Part shown: positions 18,801 through 25,757 of the stretch, in pieces
Layout: each line of letters begins with the position of its first letter
Numbering within the stretch: position 1 is the stretch's first letter
Origin: Thermoplasmatota archaeon
Lineage (GTDB): Archaea > Thermoplasmatota > Penumbrarchaeia > Penumbrarchaeales > Penumbrarchaeaceae
DNA: 48,627 bases
Assembly: GCA_016928095.1 (NCBI GenBank)
Contig: JAFGLL010000079.1
Location: forward strand, 1 to 48,627
Reading direction: 5' to 3'
Program-made: the position numbers and the translations under genes
Notes under the pieces: generated by a model
What the model was told of the DNA's origin: nothing
Databases searched by the model: none
Seen by the model: only the letters and a program-made list of their open reading frames with translations

Positions 18801-20318
18801 TGCGGAGACTGTTTTTCCACCGGTCAGGTCGAACTCCTTGTTCTCTATAACATAGACCTTCTTCTGACCCCCGACAGCAATATCCACCTTTCCATCGCCG
18901 TCGTAATCACCGAATGCATGAACGCCTCCATAAGATACGCCGGGGATGGATATGGCCACATCATAGACCGATGAATCAGTGATGTAGAGCTCTCCTGTGA
19001 TGTAGTCGCTGCTACCCTTGACGAGGTAGAGCATGCTGCCGGAGTAGGCCGCGCCTATTGCGATGTCATACATACCATCCTGATCGTAATCATACATGGA
19101 GACCGGATATCCGATGTAGTTATAGGAATAATCTGGTCCGCGATAGTGCTGCCAATCCCCGTAGTCCTCATCTCCCGCCTGGTACAGCTCTGTGGAGCCA
19201 GTCTTGATACCGGAGGCGGGATGGAAGACGAAGACCGATCCGGGCTGATACCAGTCCTCGGAACCCTCGTAGGTTTCTATATAATAATACGGAGAGCCGA
19301 AGGCTATCTCGTCCCTTCCGTCCCCGTCCATGTCGCCGGAGGCATAATTCCCCATTGCAAAATAATTGTACTCCTGACTATCTATCTCATATGGCAGATA
19401 TTCGTAATAATATGAATTCAGTTCATCGCCCGTTATCCTGCCGTCGAAATCGGCATAGGGACTTACCAGATAATGGTTGCCCGAGAATGAAGGCGATCCG
19501 AACCAGTAGAAGGAGTATCCGACCTCCCAATATTCATATTTATCAGGTTTGTCCGGGTAGTTGTATTCGTAATTATAGCCATAATCCAGCTCGGAGACGA
19601 AAATATCGTCACAGCCGTCGCCGTCTATATCTCCCATACCGACCGCTTTACCGAAGTAACCATATTCACAGTTTCCCCAGAAAGAGGCGTTCGCCTTTGA
19701 GGAGGTGATGGTGGAACTGCCGCTGTCACGGAATGGACCACCGTAGAAGAGGAATGCCGCACCGGCCCCCCATATCGTCCCGCCGGAGGTCATGTTCTCG
19801 ACATTCATCTGGGGAGCTCCCACGAGGATATCATCGAAGCCATCCCCGTTGGCATCTCCGATGAAAATATCCAATCCAAAATAGGCGTATTCCCCATTAC
19901 ATGTGATCTTCCAGTTCGCGGAATCCGAATACTCTCTCAGACGGGGGAACGTGACCTGGTACGATCCATCATAGATGTAAACCGCACCGCAGTCACTGTT
20001 AGCACCGGATGCAGTGACCGCCAGGTCCTCCACCCCATCCCCGTTGAAGTCGAGCTTCTTCATTTGCTTGCCTAACCACTCGTAAGTGCTGTTCGCTGTT
20101 ATCTCGAACTCGGAGGGATGCGCATCGAGGTTCCAATCACCTGTCCTCTCACCGGGTTTCGGAGCAAGCGGTTGATACAGGACCTCATCATCCGCAGCAG
20201 CGGTCTTATCAATGGCGTTCAGCAGGATCAATGCTCCGCTGGCCGTGAATAATAGTACAATCAGTACTGAAAACGTTCTTCTACCCTTGCCTAGGAGGAA
20301 AGTCGGCAAAATACCCAT
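15843..20318 (-). CDS. Giant integrin-alpha-like FG-GAP surface protein with Pro/Ala/Met tail
   Basis: This is a 1491-residue protein. After a signal peptide (about 14-42), residues about 60-610 form an FG-GAP beta-propeller as in integrin alpha subunits, with calcium loops such as DFNGDGVEDLAV, DANGDGFDDILVG, DIDGDGCDDIFV, DMDGDGRDEIAFG and DYDGDGKVDIAVGG. The propeller is unusually rich in tyrosine (for example YGYNYEYNYPDKPDKYEYW). Immunoglobulin-like repeats follow to about 1270, then a thrombospondin-3-like loop (DFDNDGHSDLEEY), a membrane segment (about 1368-1392) and a 99-residue cytoplasmic tail with short repeats such as PMEAAPMQAQPMEAPAPQP. The ATG at 20318 follows AGAGGTGA. A role as adhesin or receptor is inferred from domain content. 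Confidence 0.85.
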   Translation of the reverse strand: MGILPTFLLGKGRRTFSVLIVLLFTASGALILLNAIDKTAAADDEVLYQPLAPKPGERTGDWNLDAHPSEFEITANSTYEWLGKQMKKLDFNGDGVEDLAVTASGANSDCGAVYIYDGSYQVTFPRLREYSDSANWKITCNGEYAYFGLDIFIGDANGDGFDDILVGAPQMNVENMTSGGTIWGAGAAFLFYGGPFRDSGSSTITSSKANASFWGNCEYGYFGKAVGMGDIDGDGCDDIFVSELDYGYNYEYNYPDKPDKYEYWEVGYSFYWFGSPSFSGNHYLVSPYADFDGRITGDELNSYYYEYLPYEIDSQEYNYFAMGNYASGDMDGDGRDEIAFGSPYYYIETYEGSEDWYQPGSVFVFHPASGIKTGSTELYQAGDEDYGDWQHYRGPDYSYNYIGYPVSMYDYDQDGMYDIAIGAAYSGSMLYLVKGSSDYITGELYITDSSVYDVAISIPGVSYGGVHAFGDYDGDGKVDIAVGGQKKVYVIENKEFDLTGGKTVSASSVAMLTITGPTEAQYFADAGYMYPWAYSDYAIGFSIVLWNRDDADMCDDVFIADPYYYTEKTYGYSKIYGVANYDMFGIGTFDTEPADGPDQDTMYAEYRNYGFVMSAWNKWDITGTSRMVAVMKMGDYKAMIEYTKEDGVRVVDDALGVIRLDPNYYITYNVAQFEMFVHFNLTITLNLRSECDVDVFFFVYAQHMEYSGVYTNIAKIRHNFKYVGDLEAFLVKGSEWVPLQRDSWMPSNCELAFTGMMLIYDGTEELPDGPYYPNNGLFHIEASNILGFVSTDDSSSGRNFSVEIGAGDIPITVTFWIKQVGIPANKVLNSVPDFTVKVDTDWPTKPPGILVHADAYDDPNNIVDNDGELFVTWNLPGEYNSGIHHYEVIVNGDTSNITTVKSTFAKVYTTASDRIDISVRAVDKVDQIGPWGSSYIYIDRETLDFSDFHPGPEEWFNTLTPNVGITISDIGGRFVVGSSVEYSVSYDGGLTFSEWIPAGFVLNSVVIEVDIEPLLVEGTENMIMFRAMDEAGNQLESDAYPVNVDISGVEFTGLTVNGEADQEGIWIGSGAVSLGIGITDELCGVDAGTIEYRMTTRGRSDLNSAPWILLEGYSNGNIVDIELDVDLDKGDRNYIQFRARDVLENPIAYSSAFNLWINTDPVPVISSPENGADFNEKDLITFDASKSSDYDGDVLTYKWLTSIDGSEEAVVIGEGTIEDLERFEISLSPGEHNITLVAMDGIHEIMSDPIYIFVEEYIFPEWQTSGDKDNDGMPNWFEFEFNLGWNDASNKDAIYDPVIYGSKSKEELWDLLRDDYASNNVQIMASNDFDNDGHSDLEEYLANTDPTDEKEFPLYKLSGEKEEDKLDLLLIIAIIISVLIIIVVLVLLVLNNMAVKSKIEEEKGKDAESEQALLEQAMIGGGSARLEALKAASEGRPQALAPAFQGGEALPSAQMGEMAQAEPMEAAPMQAQPMEAPAPQPLDNMGGMPPQ

Positions 20319-20372
20319 ATGTTCACCTCTAGTCGGGATCTGAAAAGGTCACCCACTTTGAAGCAGCTTCCT

Positions 20373-20383
20373 CTTATTTAAAG
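20373..20383 (-). promoter_or_regulatory. TATA box for the integrin-like surface gene
   Basis: The minus strand reads CTTTAAATAAG, centred about 60 bases before the ATG at 20318. The predicted leader is about 34 bases and contains the AGAGGTGA ribosome binding site. The remaining sequence back to 20510 holds T-rich stretches but no other feature I can support. Confidence 0.55.
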
Positions 20384-20510
20384 ATTTATTCGGATGCGTT
20401 TTTTCCTGTCTTTAAAATTTACGGTATCCAGCTGATGGCGGCGTGATATCATTTCGATAGGAGCAAAGGGCGAGGGGGCGGTAAAGCTCGGTATCCGGAC
20501 GGGGGGTGGA

Positions 20511-20900
20511 TCATTCTTTTCGGTCCTGATCCTCCCTCTCTGAGACCCGATCGATCCTCATGAGCGGATAGCGAAGGTCTTCTATCCATCCCATGGAGGC
20601 CTTGACCTCGATACCCTCGTAGACCACTGTTACGACCGCCTTCAGCATCCTCTCGTTCAATGAGCAGTAGCCGTAAGGGCTCAGGGAGGTCATCAGAACA
20701 TGGCGGTCTATCGCTACCTTGGCATCTTTCACATAAGGCTGGGCCATCATTCCTCTCTCTATCGCTTTCTCGAAATGGTCCACGCTGTCTTGGTTCACTG
20801 GAGCCCCGATGAACTGATGGTAGATGGAAGCAAGTTTGATCCCCGCTTCGAAAACCGCCCTATCCCTGTCGCTGCAGTTGAAATATCTCTTTGATTCCAT
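20511..20900 (-). CDS. mptD: Archaeal dihydroneopterin aldolase (MptD family)
   Basis: The 129-residue protein fits the archaeal MptD family (COG2098), which converts 7,8-dihydroneopterin to 6-hydroxymethyl-7,8-dihydropterin and glycolaldehyde in tetrahydromethanopterin or folate-type cofactor synthesis. The conserved pattern is visible: RDRAVFEAGIKLASIYHQF, IGAPV, EKAIERGMMAQPYVKDAKVAI, GYCSLNERMLKAVV and a final RYPLMRI. The usual family length is about 120 residues. I chose the ATG at 20900 because AAGGTGA is four bases upstream; a longer frame to 21011 would run into pssA. It is the third gene of the psd-pssA-mptD operon, 13 bases after the pssA stop. Confidence 0.85.
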   Translation of the reverse strand: MESKRYFNCSDRDRAVFEAGIKLASIYHQFIGAPVNQDSVDHFEKAIERGMMAQPYVKDAKVAIDRHVLMTSLSPYGYCSLNERMLKAVVTVVYEGIEVKASMGWIEDLRYPLMRIDRVSEREDQDRKE

Positions 20901-20913
20901 TCGCTCACCTTGC

Positions 20914-21870
20914 CTAATATCCCTCCAAGCCCTCCTCGTGATCCATATACGGATCGACATCCTCCTCGTCCACCAGATCCGCCCATTTGGATGCACCCCA
21001 TATTCGTCCACGCCCCCCGAAGAGCGGTGTTATCAGATACATGAACGCGATCAGGGACACGGCCAACGAACCGGTCAAACCTATTACTGGATCTTCGAAA
21101 CCGACCAGTAGACTGACTATCAATAGTAAAAGAACCGTACCCTCGAGATACATGATCTTGCCCCGGAACTTCCGATATCGAAGATCGGCCACCATGGTGA
21201 ACGACAGGAACAGGAACAGGAGCGGAAGCACCACTGTTTGGCCGGAGGTCAGGTATTCTATCTCTATCTCGAGCTTCACCGACCAGTAATAGCAAGCGGA
21301 GATACAGACCACTATCAAGGCCATTGCCGGGGTCGGCAATCCTATGAAATCCTTCCATTTATGGGCGTAGAAGGAGAACCTTGCAAGCCTCAAGATGCCG
21401 AGCATGGCCAGACAGACACTCGATAATATGGCGACGAAACCCTGCCATGAAACGAAAAGCGAGCCGCTCGGGTCCTTGAACATATTGTATACCAGGATCG
21501 CAGGTGCTATGCAGAAAGTTGCCGCATCGGCAAGTGAATCAAGCCATACCCCGAACCGGTGAGATGATCCGAACTTCCTTGCTATCGGACCGTCCAGACC
21601 GTCAAATAACATTCCAAGGACGATCAGATACATCGCCTTCCTGAACCCATCACCCCCGTCCACGGAGTTCATCACCGCAAGAACACCGCAGAGGAAGTTC
21701 ATCAAAGTGAAGATATCCGCGGGGGATATCAGCTTCAGTATCGGTTTGGGAACCCTGTCCTGCCTCTGCTTCCTTGTCAACCTCCGGGGGAGCCTCTCAC
21801 GCCAATGGTTCATCCTCTCCCTGCCCCTGAACCTCGTGACCCGCCTCCTACCCGCCCAGGGCTCCTTCAT
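20914..21870 (-). CDS. pssA: CDP-archaeol serine transferase (archaetidylserine synthase)
   Basis: The 318-residue protein belongs to the CDP-alcohol phosphatidyltransferases. The signature D-x2-DG-x2-AR-x8-G-x3-D-x3-D is complete (D90, D93, G94, A97, R98, G107, D111, D115). An N-terminal arginine-rich extension of about 40 residues precedes eight or so membrane segments, and the C-terminus is acidic. It would join L-serine to CDP-archaeol. The ATG at 21870 overlaps the stop of psd (ATGA), and psd is the next enzyme in the pathway, which supports serine rather than inositol or glycerol phosphate as substrate. A later start such as the ATG at residue 20 is possible. Confidence 0.88.
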   Translation of the reverse strand: MKEPWAGRRRVTRFRGRERMNHWRERLPRRLTRKQRQDRVPKPILKLISPADIFTLMNFLCGVLAVMNSVDGGDGFRKAMYLIVLGMLFDGLDGPIARKFGSSHRFGVWLDSLADAATFCIAPAILVYNMFKDPSGSLFVSWQGFVAILSSVCLAMLGILRLARFSFYAHKWKDFIGLPTPAMALIVVCISACYYWSVKLEIEIEYLTSGQTVVLPLLFLFLSFTMVADLRYRKFRGKIMYLEGTVLLLLIVSLLVGFEDPVIGLTGSLAVSLIAFMYLITPLFGGRGRIWGASKWADLVDEEDVDPYMDHEEGLEGY

Positions 21871-22526
21871 CTCCTTCCCCCTTTCCGTTGAAGGTCCCGG
21901 GAGCTTTCTGCTATCTCTGTCCTTCCTGCCCGGACCTTTTGACCCGGTTCCACGATGATCCTCATTCCGGAAGGTAGCCTGAAAAGCAGGTCGACCCTGG
22001 ACCCGAACCTTATCAGACCGAACCTCTCCCCCTTTGCCAGCTCCTGTCCGGTAGAGACGTATGGGACTATCCGTCGTGCAACCGCTCCAGCTATCTGTGT
22101 GACCTCCCAGGTACCATTCTCGGTCCTGAGCTTAATGATCACCTTTTCGTTGTGGTCCGAATCCTTATCGAAAGCCGGACGGTGACCACCTGAACGGTGT
22201 ATCAGCTCCAGTACCCGTCCCTTCCATGGGGAACGGTTCACATGGACGTTATGTATGTTCATGAATATCGAGACGAACCACCATCCACCACCTCTCGGTT
22301 CCACCTTTATGACCTTTCCATCGGCAGGCGACACCACTCCATGTCCGATATCCCTATCTGGGTCCCGAAAGAAAAGTACCAGGATAACACCAAGTACAAG
22401 GAAGATAAAACCCAAGATGATAACGAGGATCGACGGGCGGACCATAATGTACAATGCTCCGCATATGATGGAACCGAGGGGGAACAACCCCAACCATAGA
22501 GGAGTACCTCTCGCCAGCAATAACAT
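21867..22526 (-). CDS. psd: Archaetidylserine decarboxylase (short-type Psd)
   Basis: This is a 219-residue short-form phosphatidylserine decarboxylase homologue that would turn archaetidylserine into archaetidylethanolamine. Two N-terminal membrane segments are followed by VVSPADGKV, FMNIHNVHVNRSPWKG, GHRPAF and the self-cleavage site FGSRVDL (G175-S176), where serine becomes the pyruvoyl group. I placed the start at the ATG at 22526 because the N-terminus (MLLLARGTPLWLGLFPL) matches the usual family beginning; the upstream TTG at 22565 lies at the likely TATA element. It is the first gene of psd-pssA-mptD. Confidence 0.88.
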   Translation of the reverse strand: MLLLARGTPLWLGLFPLGSIICGALYIMVRPSILVIILGFIFLVLGVILVLFFRDPDRDIGHGVVSPADGKVIKVEPRGGGWWFVSIFMNIHNVHVNRSPWKGRVLELIHRSGGHRPAFDKDSDHNEKVIIKLRTENGTWEVTQIAGAVARRIVPYVSTGQELAKGERFGLIRFGSRVDLLFRLPSGMRIIVEPGQKVRAGRTEIAESSRDLQRKGGRR

Positions 22527-22599
22527 AACCCCCGCTGAAAGGTCAGAGGAGGAAGCGTATATCAATCCTTAAAGCCTTTCCCGTCCATTCAGCACCATG

Positions 22600-22605
22600 A
22601 AAAAA
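22600..22605 (-). terminator. T-run terminator after the FG-GAP/ASPIC gene
   Basis: On the minus strand TTTTTT occurs ten bases after the TGA at 22615. No strong stem precedes it. It separates the surface-protein gene from the psd operon promoter. Confidence 0.4.
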
Positions 22606-22614
22606 GCCACCGTC

Positions 22615-25600
22615 TCAATTTATGATGATAGCCTCGAGGATCTCGGCGTTCACATCCTCCTTTTCAGCGACGAAGCCTACAGGATGTTCTGCAGTACCTT
22701 CATCTGACGGTCTGCCAGAGTTTGTCCATTTAAAGTAATTTCGCCTGTACCTGTTCGATACCATCACCCAAACCGTCACAGTCAACAACGCGAAGATCAG
22801 GACCGCAACAAAGATAACGCCCCAGACGAAAAAGGACTTGGAATATGCATCATCCTGATCCCTGGCTATGCCACCGGTATCATTTACTATCGCATCGGTC
22901 TCGAACTCGAGGGAAGCGTAAGCGGATGAATAATATCCATCCCCGAAGGACCTTGCATCGATCCGATGTGTTCCTGACGACAGCTTTGAGCAATCGACCT
23001 CGAATGTCCATTCCGGGACTGAACTGGTCCTCTTCCACGGTCCGGAATCTATCCTGACCTCGACATTTTCCACAATACTTTGGGGACCTGATGTACCTTT
23101 GAACAGGACCGGGCCAGAAAATGGGCCCTGGGACCAGAGCGGTAGGATCTCGACCCATAGCTCCTCGGTGATGACTGGGGTCACCTCGACCTGGCCTTCT
23201 GTGGGGGAGCTCCATTCTCCCTCAGAATCCCTTACCTTGAACAAGATCTCATGAATACCAAGAGAGAGGGCGTCGACCACTATGGATGGATCGGTCCCAA
23301 TGGTCCCGTCGATGGAGGATGTCCATTCGTAATTGGTTATGGTCCTGTCCGTGTATGGTTCCCCGTGACCTTTGAACCTCACGGTCTCTCCCTCCGATAC
23401 GATATCGGGTCGGATGCTGTCGATGACCGCTACCGGGACGGTATCGAATGCTCCTTTAACTTCGATCGCATGCATGGCCTCATCCACGGACACACTATTG
23501 TGGTCGTCCATGACGGAGAGGCGGACAGTGTATCTCCCTTCGGTCCTGTATTGATGGGTGTAACTCTCCGATATCTGCCAGCTGGAGATCGTACCGTCTC
23601 CCATGTCGAAGAGGTAAGAGACCACGGTCCCGTCAGGATCATAGGAGCCTGCTCCATCCACCGTGAAGGCCTCACCGACCTTCACGGTGTCCGGTCCGGA
23701 GACGACCGGATAGGGCAGCAGATTGGTCATTGGATCATGAACATAGCTGGCAAATGCCTCCCCGGTAAGTGGAGGGTACGACCTGATTATGGACACCTCC
23801 ACCTCCGCGACAATATCTGGCGATATCCCCGGGGCCATTAGTATTATCCGGTTCGAACCAGGCTCCAGCCTCTCGTTCCAGGGGATAATGAACTCATATC
23901 GTTCCTGGCTTCCGTGGACCAACAATCCGAACTCGCAGAAGGTGATCGGATATTCGATCGGACCGTCAACTGTCAGGCCCACCTCCGAGCCATTATTGGT
24001 CGGCTGGAAGCTGGTTATCGTAAGATCGACCCCTATATCTTCGGTGGGTTCGAACAATCTCAATATGGTGTTTTGTTCCACATCATCCATGATGACCTCT
24101 CTCCCCATGGGCCATTTGACGGTCATCCTCAATGCTTCCACACTGTTCCCCAGCCCGAAATGGAGCACCGTGGTATCCTGCTGCCCACCGGCCGCGGTCC
24201 CTCCCTGCACCTCTCTCATTATGGAAAGATCGAACTCATTATCGCCATCGGTGTCCACATCGACGATGACCCTGGCACCGATGGCGGAAGATCCGGACCC
24301 CCTGCCTACAAGATCGACCTCCAGCCAACTCCTGTCCCCGTTGGAGGAAGCTCCTTCATTGCGGAACAGATGCACCATGTAACCTGATGTCTGACCAAGG
24401 TCCTGGTCCCAGGTCCCACCCCCCGTCACCAGGTCCATCCATCCATCCTCGTTGTAGTCGCACCAAGCGGAGCCGTAGGTGTTCCATACTCGTAAGCCGG
24501 CCTCGGTGGAAACATCACTGAACTTGAGATCACCGTCATTACTGTACAAGTAAGAGTATGCATATGACACATCGCCGTATATCTGAGGCAGGAAGAGGTC
24601 CAGGTCACCATCGTTGTCGTGATCGGCCATGGCGGAGGATACCATGAGCTCATCCCCATCCCCGAGTATTGCTCCTGGTATCTGCTTGATCGGAATTCCG
24701 CTGTCCTCCCTCCTGTCCATGAACGAATAGCCTTCATCCGGGCCAAGGTTCTCAAAGAGATATGAATCGTCGCAGATCGGACCCCGCCAGGCATCCTTAT
24801 GGGCAAGGTTCGTCACCCAGAGGTCCATGTCCCCGTCGTTATCCAGGTCACCCCAGCTGGAACCCAGTGAATGACCGTAGTATGGCCCCTCCTTTGTTAC
24901 GGGATGCTCATTACCGTGGCCTTCCACACCCATCAATGAAGCCGCCTCCACCATCGTCCCGTTACGCTGGTTCAGATAGAGATAATTGGGCATTATCCGG
25001 TAATTGGACACATATCCATCCATGAAACCGTCATTGTTCATATCCGAGAAGCTCATGCCTCTTCCCTGATAAGGGTGGTCATACTCGCTCATACCGGATG
25101 AGAGAGTACCGTTCCTGAAGGTCCCGTCCCCGTTGTTGAACCAGAAATGGTCCGGATAGCCCTGATATGTCCCGTTCTCGTAGTTCACCATGTACAGATC
25201 GATGGATCCGTCCCTGTCAATATCCGCCCAGCAGCCGGCAACCGTCGGGAAGGTATCGGAGATACCACCCACAAGTTCCGTAACATCTGTGAACGTTCCG
25301 TCCCTGTTGTTATGCCACAATATATCGGGGTGGATTGGATGGTCCGACGAAGCGCTGCCACCTCCACAAAATATATCGAGCCATCCGTCGTTGTCGTAGT
25401 CCCCGAAGACCCCGGAATTGACCGGACGATCGATCCCGGCCTTCAAGGTAACGTCCGAGAAAGTGAATTCGGGAGGACCCGAGTTCCAAAAAAGTCTCTT
25501 CCCGTCGATGAGAAGGTCCTGATGGTGATCGTTATCGAAATCCCCCCAGCTGAAGAAGTTACCCCCGATCCCCGATAGACCCACCACGGCGGACACGTTG

Positions 25601-25737
25601 GTGAATATTACCGGACCCCCTCGCGAGGGTGCGTCCATGGGACCTGTCAACTCAACAGCTATGTTCGCTTGAGGAAGAACGGATACCAATAGAGTCGATA
25701 CAGCGAACCATAGGACCATTGACCTTCCATTGTTCAT
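22615..25737 (-). CDS. Secreted FG-GAP/ASPIC-UnbV and PKD surface protein
   Basis: The 1040-residue product has a signal peptide (about 1-30), an FG-GAP propeller (about 40-460) with many Asp loops (DFDNDHHQDLLI, DYDNDGWLDIF, DIDRDGSIDLYMV, DMNNDGFMDGYV, DLDNDGDMDLWV, DHDNDGDLDLFL), an ASPIC/UnbV domain (about 480-585, with GSSAIGARVIVDV and LHFGLGNSVEALRM), a PKD domain (about 690-770, DGAGSYDPDGTVVSYLFDMG), a second PKD-like domain, an immunoglobulin-like domain, and one membrane segment (about 968-993) with a 47-residue tail. It starts 20 bases after the protease gene stop and is probably cotranscribed with it. Confidence 0.85.
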   Translation of the reverse strand: MNNGRSMVLWFAVSTLLVSVLPQANIAVELTGPMDAPSRGGPVIFTNVSAVVGLSGIGGNFFSWGDFDNDHHQDLLIDGKRLFWNSGPPEFTFSDVTLKAGIDRPVNSGVFGDYDNDGWLDIFCGGGSASSDHPIHPDILWHNNRDGTFTDVTELVGGISDTFPTVAGCWADIDRDGSIDLYMVNYENGTYQGYPDHFWFNNGDGTFRNGTLSSGMSEYDHPYQGRGMSFSDMNNDGFMDGYVSNYRIMPNYLYLNQRNGTMVEAASLMGVEGHGNEHPVTKEGPYYGHSLGSSWGDLDNDGDMDLWVTNLAHKDAWRGPICDDSYLFENLGPDEGYSFMDRREDSGIPIKQIPGAILGDGDELMVSSAMADHDNDGDLDLFLPQIYGDVSYAYSYLYSNDGDLKFSDVSTEAGLRVWNTYGSAWCDYNEDGWMDLVTGGGTWDQDLGQTSGYMVHLFRNEGASSNGDRSWLEVDLVGRGSGSSAIGARVIVDVDTDGDNEFDLSIMREVQGGTAAGGQQDTTVLHFGLGNSVEALRMTVKWPMGREVIMDDVEQNTILRLFEPTEDIGVDLTITSFQPTNNGSEVGLTVDGPIEYPITFCEFGLLVHGSQERYEFIIPWNERLEPGSNRIILMAPGISPDIVAEVEVSIIRSYPPLTGEAFASYVHDPMTNLLPYPVVSGPDTVKVGEAFTVDGAGSYDPDGTVVSYLFDMGDGTISSWQISESYTHQYRTEGRYTVRLSVMDDHNSVSVDEAMHAIEVKGAFDTVPVAVIDSIRPDIVSEGETVRFKGHGEPYTDRTITNYEWTSSIDGTIGTDPSIVVDALSLGIHEILFKVRDSEGEWSSPTEGQVEVTPVITEELWVEILPLWSQGPFSGPVLFKGTSGPQSIVENVEVRIDSGPWKRTSSVPEWTFEVDCSKLSSGTHRIDARSFGDGYYSSAYASLEFETDAIVNDTGGIARDQDDAYSKSFFVWGVIFVAVLIFALLTVTVWVMVSNRYRRNYFKWTNSGRPSDEGTAEHPVGFVAEKEDVNAEILEAIIIN

Positions 25738-25757
25738 TCTGACCCCGAAGAGATTAA

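Noticed and set aside
17472..18974. Long (500-codon) plus-strand open frame
   Set aside because: It is exactly antisense to the FG-GAP surface gene, whose strand shows calcium loops, a signal peptide and an anchor; the plus-strand product has no recognisable motif.
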